Translations under genes and position numbers: made by a program
The notes under the pieces: model-generated
Databases searched by the model: none
Told to the model about the DNA's origin: nothing
The model's input: only the letters and a program-made list of their open reading frames with translations
Assembly: GCA_907163375.1 (NCBI GenBank)
Contig: CAJQUW010004746.1
Span: forward strand, 434,001 to 498,000
Direction: 5' to 3'
Length of the DNA stretch: 64,000 nucleotides
From: Prostheceraeus crozeri
Taxonomy: Eukaryota; Platyhelminthes; Polycladida; Euryleptidae
Part shown: positions 61,304 to 64,000 of the stretch, piece by piece
How positions within the stretch are numbered: position 1 is the first letter of the stretch
Layout: the number at the start of each line of letters is the position of its first letter

Positions 61304-62445
61304 AGCAAAGTCGATCATCCAATAACACTTGATTACAAAGAGTCGACGGGTTTCTTAGAACATGCAAATCACTTTCTATGAACTATGAGTATGAACCGGC
61401 CACATCACAAGCTGAGCCACTGAGTTGAATCATTTTGAATCTGGTTGAGTTTTGTGTGAAAGTGTTCATCCTGCAGTGCACATGCGAGCAGATGTTGTGA
61501 GATGAAACATGAGTTGTCTAGTGTTGGATGAATTTTCCAATGCTGGCAGAAATGTTTAAACCAGATTACATCGGCTGAAACTGATCCGAGATTTCAAGCC
61601 GAGTCTATTTTCTTTTATCTGTGGCCGCGCTGGGCCGTTACCTCATCTTAACTTCGCATAATTGGCATTGCTCGCCAAGTTCTCTATAAATTTATGCTCA
61701 CAAATTCATTTAATGACAAAATATCTTTGTTTCCTCCACTCTCTCATTCACCCTCAGAATCTTCACACACTTTTACACTTTCTGAGAATCTTCGTATCAT
61801 CTTATTATGATGTAAAAATGAAAATGATCAAACTATAAGGTTACATGAAAACATCTTAATGTTACGATAAATGTGAGAAGATGATTTTTACAATCACATA
61901 TCGGGCACTCCCTTTACATCAATCAATTAGTTCGTACTGAGATCAGAGGACCTCATCTTTTCACATTATATGATATGTGCAATATTAATATCCTGAATTG
62001 AGAGATTTCAGGCTTATTGCGTGGTTAGATCTCTCTCTTGAAATCTTGTATTCATGAGATACATATCTCATTTCAAGAAGGTAAACTCCTCTCGTTGAGA
62101 AACAGACAAGGAAAATGTGAGATAGAAATGTGATACAGTACATTGTCGGACTAACCGTGGGATTAAAGATCAGACAGAGACGTTGACTTCATCAAATTTC
62201 TTTCTCATCTCAATCTCAACTCATAATATTTTCTACTTCAAATAGTCTTGAAAGCTTTCCGTCTGTCTGTTTGACATTTTCTAAACTTGATGTTGATATA
62301 CTCATTTTTGAAATACGCAAGTGTTCGACAGTGATATCCCCTCATTTCTAAATGATGTTCTTTTTCACTTATTCAAAAATGGTGAAAATTTGTACCCGTT
62401 ATTGGTTTGAGATATTCGACACAAAAGTTTGATTCAATATTTCAG
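61304..62445. other. No gene recognised
   Basis: AT-rich, no exon resembling the missing last TMEM234 helix and no delimited repeat. Confidence 0.45.
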
Positions 62446-62449
62446 TTCG

Positions 62450-62832
62450 AATCACACTTCCACTTCCTCGCCCTCAGATTTTTTCGCTACCACTTCTTCC
62501 CCCCGCTTCTAGACATTTCGCTTTCACTTCCTCCCCCGATTCCTGGCATTTTCGCTTCTACTTCCCTTCTTGTAGACGATTTTGCTTCCACTTCCCCGAA
62601 TCCAGACATTTCGCTTACTCTTCCCCGCTTCCACTTTCTCGTCTGCTTCCACCTCCCCGATTCCTCACATTCCGCTTCCACTTTCTCGCCCACTTACAGA
62701 GAACTCGCTTTCACTGCTTTACCCGTTTCGAGACAAGTCGCTTCCACTTCCTCGTCCGCATCCATGCATTTCGCTTCCGCCTGCGCTATTGCGCTACTGC
62801 CTCCAGACTTTTGGCTTGCACTTCCTAGCCTG
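62450..62832. repeat. Degenerate minisatellite, about 30-35-bp unit
   Basis: About a dozen imperfect repeats of a pyrimidine-rich unit of the form CGCTTCCACTTCCTCGCCC followed by CTTCTAGACATTT. Long frames across it (for example 62407-62838 plus) are low-complexity Ser/Phe/Pro/Ala translations of the repeat and not a gene. Confidence 0.8.
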
Positions 62833-62837
62833 AGATA

Positions 62838-63997
62838 GTCAATATATGCTGCCTGACAGAAAAACTTAACACTTATCATTACTTTTCAATGGCAGCTCTG
62901 TTAAATTTCTAAGTCGATCGTACTCCCAAACAAATTTCCATGTACCCTCTCTAGCATGGCCATTTGACGATATCGTTCATCCTACACAGGATCAACGTTA
63001 GGATAAGTTTAGACATCGTATAATTGTCAAAATTTGCTGTCTTTCTGACATACATGTAAGTCGTAACTGTATGATGAAAAATGTGTGGCGATCGGAATGA
63101 TTCGCAGTGGACGCAGCAAGTGTTTGTATAGAATTGGATGCATCGTATGTAGGTTAGCTGTTAGGAATTGGTAGGTGCGTTGATGTGAAAAAGTTGTAAA
63201 AAAGGAGGGATCTGAAAGACCAAAGAAAACAGAGTCACAGATCGAAAGCTGATGATTGCAACGAAGAAACATCTGCTTCAGAGCGTTTCGCATCTAGAAA
63301 TAGGCTGGATATCTGCTGCTGGTATCTATCAACTGTTGCGCATCGACGAAATGCATTTGACAGAAGCGAGATTTTAAGTCTTACAGACATGCTGTACACA
63401 TGCCTCTCAATAACTTATTTAATGAATTTATGCGGTCGCATTCCCGTATGAATGAACATGTTACATGGTTGATTCACCGATGGTAGCGTCATGATTTCGG
63501 CCGGTTTTCGGCTATCTCATCAAGGCACCTTGGATGGCTAATGTTATCTCTCGGAGATTGTGACTCTTTGTTATTCCAACAGTATATCGGCACCATTCCA
63601 TCATCCAAGATGACGATGTGCAGCTGCGCAGATAACAGTGATGACCCTCAGCAATTGATTAACTCTCATGGTCTTCCCGCTCTCCTGATCTTTCACCGAT
63701 CGAACTTGCGTGGGATGAGCTTGTTGTAAGGGTGAAAAACTCGTATCCGCATTCTCCTACCAATTTCGAAACACTTTCAGAAAGATGGTTTGAAGAGCAC
63801 TGAGAACGCTTAGATGAACTCTATGAACAATAGCATTTGAGCTTACATTAATGCTAGGGCTATGTAGGCTGCTAAATATGTGTGAAATGAATAATTATCA
63901 TTTTAAGTAATGGTTTTGATGTTACTTCATTAATGAAAATAATGGTCCCCATAATTCTAAGTGTTAAGATTTTTTGTCACGTAGTACACAAACACCC
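62838..63997 (+). mobile_element. Tc1/mariner transposon, apparently full length, decayed
   Basis: The ends carry inverted repeats: the left GCCTGACAGAAAAACTTAAC, ACTTA and the right read inward ACGTGACAAAAAATCTTAAC, ACTTA. TA stands at both outer borders (62836-62837 and 63998-63999), giving about 1.16 kb, the usual Tc1 size. Inside, plus strand: SERPKKTESQ-like and DRKLMIATKKHLLQSVSH N-terminal traces (about 63205-63290), GGSVM-like sequence (about 63480), QDDDVQLRR (about 63607), and SRSPDLSPIELAWDELVVRV then NFETLSERWFEEH to about 63830, the catalytic-domain end of Tc1 transposases. Several stops and frame changes make it inactive. Confidence 0.75.
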
Positions 63998-64000
63998 TAT

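Noticed and set aside
62407-62838. 143-codon plus-strand frame
   Set aside because: It translates a degenerate pyrimidine-rich minisatellite; low-complexity residues, and open frames exist on both strands there for the same reason.

Overview
The window is eukaryotic and almost certainly metazoan. Genes are split by long GT-AG introns, the DNA is AT-rich, and most of the sequence is transposable-element debris: non-LTR retroelements, tRNA-derived SINEs, a Penelope-like fragment and many TIR elements. No bacterial operon, CRISPR array or rRNA was seen. I cannot place the species; gene content and repeat style suggest a non-vertebrate animal.

Three host genes are recognisable, all on the + strand. 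(1) A COX6C-like cytochrome c oxidase subunit at 15.18-15.55 kb, with a probable short last intron. (2) A SelO-type pseudokinase adenylyltransferase (SELENOO) in three phase-matched exons at 26.81-27.29, 34.10-34.25 and 39.39-40.48 kb. It ends in Cys-Ser-Ser instead of the selenocysteine form, and its first visible exon carries a secretory-looking hydrophobic stretch. (3) A TMEM234-like membrane protein in three phase-matched exons at 47.49-47.67, 50.18-50.25 and 55.80-55.90 kb; its last exon was not found. An unassigned ORF with B-box-like zinc ligands lies in the last TMEM234 intron.

The rest is a dense set of mobile elements. 0-6.5 kb: a 45-bp palindrome-bearing repeat, an LTR-retrotransposon 3' remnant, and a LINE apparently split by a 2.1-kb TIR element whose ends carry GGGTGAAATGGG motifs. 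8.5-9.8 kb: the 3' half of a LINE. 12.6-17 kb: a 0.9-kb TIR element, a hAT-type element with an exact 8-bp target duplication, and two TTAA-flanked piggyBac-like elements around COX6C. 19.5-25.3 kb: two elements with CAGGNNNNCCAC ends and probable 6-bp target duplications, plus a LINE endonuclease fragment. The SelO introns hold an inverted duplication inside a possible 2-kb element, a hairpin repeat and a 1.9-kb hAT-type element. 43-55 kb: LINE pieces, two SINE families, a 122-bp MITE and degenerate hammerhead-ribozyme-like folds.

56.98-61.30 kb is a head-to-tail array of a 2,011-bp unit (two full copies plus 297 bp, nearly identical). Each unit carries part of a Penelope-type GIY-YIG domain, and each full unit also carries a SINE. 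The window ends with a minisatellite (62.45-62.83 kb) and an apparently full-length but decayed Tc1/mariner element (62.84-64.0 kb).

The clearest cross-cutting pattern is that many otherwise unrelated TIR elements carry short repeated motif arrays just inside their ends, each family with its own motif. No new defence or biosynthetic system was found.
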